Positions 51,712 to 54,584 of a stretch of DNA of 54,584 nucleotides are shown one piece after another. Position 1 is the stretch's first letter. Each line of letters starts with the position of its first letter. Source of the DNA: Eubacteriales bacterium (GTDB taxonomy: Bacteria > Bacillota > Clostridia > Oscillospirales > CAG-382); the NCBI GenBank assembly GCA_028705495.1, contig JAQWDK010000013.1:1-54584 (forward strand), given 5' to 3'. Made by a program: the position numbers and the translations under genes. Below the pieces are notes generated by a model. That model did not search any database and was not told the DNA's origin. It saw only the letters and a program-made list of their open reading frames with translations.

Positions 51712-52850
51712 TGGATTATCCGAATTTTGATCTAAAATCGGTCGAAACGCCTTGTTATGTTGTAGAATTACCTAAGCTTGAGAAAAATCTGCAAGTCCTT
51801 GCAGGTGTTTCCCGAAGAACAGGCTGCAAAATCCTTCTCGCACAGAAGGCGTTTTCGATGTACTCAGTCTATCCCCTTATCGCAAAATACCTTGACGGCG
51901 CTACCTCCAGCGGTATTTTTGAGGCCCGCCTTTCCGCTGAGGAAATGGGCAAGGAAACCCATGTGTTTTCTCCTGCTTATACCGAAAATGAATTTGATGA
52001 AATTGTAAAAGTCAGCAGTCATATCGTTTTCAATTCCTTTTCACAGCTTAAAAAGTTTAAAGCTTTGGCATTAGCCGCAGGCGCAAGTGTCGGAATCCGT
52101 GTTAATCCTGAGCATTCCACCCAGGACCATGCAATCTACGACCCATGCGCTGTTGGCTCAAGGCTCGGTGTCACCGCTGCCAATTTTGAGCCAAATGAGC
52201 TTGACGGTGTTGAGGGACTGCATTTTCATACTCTTTGCGAACAAAATTCCGATGCGTTGGAGGCGACACTTGTCGCCTTCGAAGAACGCTTCGGAAAGTA
52301 TCTGCATGCGATGAAATGGGTCAACTTTGGCGGCGGCCACCATATCACACGAACCGACTACGACATACCGCGCCTTGAGAGATGTATAAAATACATTGCC
52401 GAAAAATATGGTGTCACAGTCTACCTTGAACCCGGTGAAGCAGTTGCGCTCGGTACAGGAGTACTCGTTGCCCAGGTCATCGACATTGTCGATAATGGAA
52501 TGAAAATCGCAATTCTCGACACATCTGCCGCATGCCATATGCCCGATGTTCTCGAAATGCCCTATCGCCCTGAAATTGCGGGCGCTTCTCTACCCGAGGA
52601 GAAAGCGTACACCTACAGAATTGGCGGTCCTACATGCCTTGCAGGCGACATCATCGGCGACTATTCATTTGACAAACCCCTCAGCGTTGGTGATAGGTTG
52701 ATTTTTGGCGATATGGCACACTATACTATGGTAAAAAACAATACCTTTAACGGCGTTCCGCTACCGGCAATTTATGTTTCTGATGAAGATGACTCTACTA
52801 CACTTGTAAAAATGTTCGGATATAACGATTTTAAAGCAAGATTGTCATAA
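51711..52850 (+). CDS. nspC: Carboxyspermidine/carboxynorspermidine decarboxylase
   Basis: 379 residues of the alanine-racemase-fold decarboxylase group. PLP Lys46 in LLAQKAFSM, a VNFGGGHHITR glycine loop near 205, EPGEAVALGTG near 240, and the C-terminal DMAHYTMVKNNTFNG segment typical of NspC. It removes CO2 from carboxyspermidine to give spermidine. Last gene of the polyamine cluster. No obvious terminator follows before the next promoter at 52899. Confidence 0.92.
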   Translation: MDYPNFDLKSVETPCYVVELPKLEKNLQVLAGVSRRTGCKILLAQKAFSMYSVYPLIAKYLDGATSSGIFEARLSAEEMGKETHVFSPAYTENEFDEIVKVSSHIVFNSFSQLKKFKALALAAGASVGIRVNPEHSTQDHAIYDPCAVGSRLGVTAANFEPNELDGVEGLHFHTLCEQNSDALEATLVAFEERFGKYLHAMKWVNFGGGHHITRTDYDIPRLERCIKYIAEKYGVTVYLEPGEAVALGTGVLVAQVIDIVDNGMKIAILDTSAACHMPDVLEMPYRPEIAGASLPEEKAYTYRIGGPTCLAGDIIGDYSFDKPLSVGDRLIFGDMAHYTMVKNNTFNGVPLPAIYVSDEDDSTTLVKMFGYNDFKARLS

Positions 52851-52898
52851 AACTATAATAAATAATTACCATTTTTTCGACAAATTTCAAGTTCGCTA

Positions 52899-52927
52899 TT
52901 GTATTCAATGGTTTTTTGTGCTATAAT
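52899..52927 (+). promoter_or_regulatory. Sigma-A promoter of the agr-like locus
   Basis: TTGTAT (52899-52904), a 17-base spacer, and TATAAT (52922-52927) with TGC before it. The start would be near 52934, about 50 bases before the first gene. Confidence 0.65.
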
Positions 52928-52984
52928 CGGGCAGTATGAAAATATTTAATGGATGTTTGTTTAATTAAGTGAGCGGACAAGCTG

Positions 52985-53539
52985 ATGATTTTATTTATTG
53001 CCGCAGGGTTTATTATAGCAAAACTAAAAGGCTTCAAATTGAAGCCAGCCTTAAAAACCCCCTATCTATACCCTCTCTTTATATTAGAGCTTCTATACAT
53101 ATTCGTACAACTTAGCTTTATACTGGGTAACAGAACGCTCCTTGACTATTCAAGATACCTTCAGATCGCATTTATTGCGGTTATGCTTCCCCCTATCATC
53201 AAATATTCTATCAACCTCCCTGCAATAATCGCAGCGGCCGGTGTCGCTATTGGTAGCTTTTTAAACAATCTTGTCATGAACGCAAACAACGGGCTGATGC
53301 CGGTTTTTCCGACGCTTTCAAAGCTTACGGGCTATTACACCGACGGGGTCGTCGAAGAGGTCAACGACGGTAAGCATATAATGGGCGGTCAGGATATAAA
53401 ACTTCCCTTTCTTTCGGATTACATCGATATAGGCTGGACAATTTACAGCCCTGGAGATGTGCTTATTCATGGCTTTGTAACGGTAATAATTTACTACTAC
53501 ATAAAAAAGGTCAACGAAGCGGGACAAATCGCTAAATAA
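52985..53539 (+). CDS. DUF5317-like membrane protein
   Basis: 184 residues with five to six hydrophobic segments. The central part, LNNLVMNANNGLMPVFPTL followed by a Gly/Asp-rich segment and a last region with SPGDVLIHGF, matches the DUF5317 pattern seen in Clostridia. Function unknown. First gene after the promoter, three bases before the next frame, and upstream of agrB, so it is likely part of the same signalling locus. The ribosome binding site is weak. Confidence 0.65.
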   Translation: MILFIAAGFIIAKLKGFKLKPALKTPYLYPLFILELLYIFVQLSFILGNRTLLDYSRYLQIAFIAVMLPPIIKYSINLPAIIAAAGVAIGSFLNNLVMNANNGLMPVFPTLSKLTGYYTDGVVEEVNDGKHIMGGQDIKLPFLSDYIDIGWTIYSPGDVLIHGFVTVIIYYYIKKVNEAGQIAK

Positions 53540-53581
53540 AAAATGCAGGCAGCTGCGGGGCAGCGGAGGTTCAAGCTTTTT

Positions 53582-54100
53582 ATGGATATATTTTTCTTTA
53601 TAATGTCGGAAATAGTCTTAGGATTTATGCTTCAAAGCGTGTCCTGCTTAATATGGCTTTGCGCTTTTTATCCGCAAGATATTTCAGCTAAACAATTTAC
53701 GATTTATTCTGGCGCTCTGACAATAGTCGTCCTTCTTTTCAGGATGTTACCGATTACATTCGGCATACATACAATACTCTCAATTATCGCAATTATCTTT
53801 ATCGCAATTTGGGCTATGAAAATGAATGTTTACCGCTCCGTAATAATCGGTATTCTTGCACTGGTAATTATTATGATTTGTGAAATTATCGTTTATATAT
53901 CGATGCGGCTTTTTATATTTGGCGAAGAGATTTCTGATATGTTCCTATTGACAACAACCTCCTTCAGTAAAGTACCCGGAAATATATCAAACGTAATTCT
54001 ATTCCTGTTTGTTTCAATCTTTTATGTAGTTATGAAATCCTCAAATAAAGATAGTAAATTGTTCGCAAGGAATTCTATAAATGGAAAATATATGCAATAA
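53582..54100 (+). CDS. Small polytopic membrane protein next to agrB
   Basis: 172 residues from the ATG at 53582, preferred because GGAGG lies 12 bases before it and an earlier ATG at 53543 has none. About five or six hydrophobic helices and a Lys-rich end. It resembles the membrane sensor part of an AgrC-type receptor without the kinase domain, but the similarity is only in shape. Its last codons overlap the agrB start by 20 bases, so they are co-translated. Confidence 0.5.
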   Translation: MDIFFFIMSEIVLGFMLQSVSCLIWLCAFYPQDISAKQFTIYSGALTIVVLLFRMLPITFGIHTILSIIAIIFIAIWAMKMNVYRSVIIGILALVIIMICEIIVYISMRLFIFGEEISDMFLLTTTSFSKVPGNISNVILFLFVSIFYVVMKSSNKDSKLFARNSINGKYMQ

Positions 54101-54584
54101 AATAGCTTTTTCAATTGGAAAACAACTAAATTACAACGACGAACAGGTAGCTGTTGTCGCTTATGGACTATTTGCAATACTTCAGACAATAGGTATGTTT
54201 ATACTTTCCTCCATAATCGGTATTATTTTTCGTTGTTGGATTGAATGCTTTATGATATTCCTCGCTGTTGGAATTATGAGAAAATATACCGGCGGAGCTC
54301 ATTCAAGTACCCTTTTAGGTTGTACCCTTTTTTCTCTTTTTATAATCGGCTCCCTCGGCTATATCTCAAGATATGCACTCAACGATCTCTACCTATCTTT
54401 ACAAGAATCCTATTATCACTATTTAATTTTCCTGTTTTACATACCAGTATATACCATAATGATCCTTATAGTTAAAAAGCTCGCTCCCGTTGATTCGCCA
54501 AATAAACCAATACGAAAACCCGAAAAGATAAAAAGGCTCAACAACTACAGCGTTATATTGGTATCCTTCTACTTTTTACTTTCA
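54081..54584 (+). CDS. agrB: AgrB-type peptide processing protein, cut by window end
   Basis: 168 residues visible; the frame is open to the last base. AAGGAA precedes the ATG. The cysteine-endopeptidase motif is RKYTGGAHSSTLLGC, with His74 and Cys81 seven residues apart as in known AgrB, and APVDSPNKPI follows near residue 142. Several membrane helices. AgrB cleaves and cyclises the AgrD propeptide into the quorum-sensing signal. agrD and the sensor kinase would lie beyond the window. Confidence 0.88.
   Translation, partial: MENICNKIAFSIGKQLNYNDEQVAVVAYGLFAILQTIGMFILSSIIGIIFRCWIECFMIFLAVGIMRKYTGGAHSSTLLGCTLFSLFIIGSLGYISRYALNDLYLSLQESYYHYLIFLFYIPVYTIMILIVKKLAPVDSPNKPIRKPEKIKRLNNYSVILVSFYFLLS

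Noticed and set aside
1..54584. CRISPR arrays, tRNA and rRNA genes
   Set aside because: No regularly spaced repeats, cloverleaf-like sequence with CCA-type ends, or rRNA core motifs were noticed anywhere in the window.

Overview
The window looks like the chromosome of an anaerobic, probably spore-forming Clostridia bacterium, most likely from the Oscillospirales/Ruminococcaceae side. This is inferred from the Firmicutes-type core gene order (DUF1385, prmC, SpoU methyltransferase, dprA, topA, plsX, rnc, radical SAM, smc, ftsY, rdgB), a sigma-K-like factor with a hydrophobic pro-sequence, Gram-positive-style lipoproteins and membrane-anchored secreted proteins, an AgrB-type peptide processor, and AGGAGG-like ribosome binding sites with frequent ATG/GTG/TTG starts. 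No rRNA, tRNA, CRISPR array or IS transposase was seen.

Layout. 1-5970 is an AT-rich accessory region with secreted, lipoprotein and membrane genes. Several are damaged: a 5'-less DNRLRE/ricin/zincin protein of mixed base composition, a decayed gene, and a SurA-like gene with an apparent frameshift. 6013-9571 holds an SGNH hydrolase and, divergently, a tandem pair of paralogous surface proteins, one with a membrane tail and one with a lipid anchor. 9611-18613 (minus strand) is a compact, intact-looking podovirus-type capsid and DNA-packaging module: small and large terminase, portal, probable scaffold, coat, connector, beta-propeller hub, coiled-coil protein, holin. No integrase, repressor, replication gene, lysin or receptor-binding protein is visible. 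18658-23076 has a cupin, a DUF4886 SGNH-like surface protein, a DUF6056-like membrane protein and an RNHCP zinc protein. 23272-37920 is the conserved core cluster for release-factor methylation, RNA modification, DNA uptake, topoisomerase, lipid synthesis, RNase III, chromosome condensation and SRP receptor. 38046 is the sigma-K-like gene, followed by a PHP phosphoesterase and a large DUF4855 surface protein. 42045-45763 is a small accessory patch with a GNAT, two APH-fold kinases and a beheaded AraC regulator.

45823-46433 is a long intergenic element with a very good sigma-A promoter, many stable hairpins and an intrinsic terminator. I read it as a structured non-coding RNA of about 575 nt. 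It lies immediately before a six-gene polyamine cluster (46461-52850). That cluster makes putrescine from arginine through agmatine and encodes both known routes from putrescine to spermidine: AdoMet decarboxylase plus aminopropyltransferase, and carboxyspermidine dehydrogenase plus decarboxylase. The window ends in an agr-like locus (DUF5317-like protein, a second membrane protein, and agrB cut by the window edge).

The strongest leads are the large structured RNA, the streamlined capsid module, the mosaic secreted-protein cassette at 2188-3900, and the truncated AraC gene, whose conserved IKGG codons form a perfect Shine-Dalgarno for the leftover domain.
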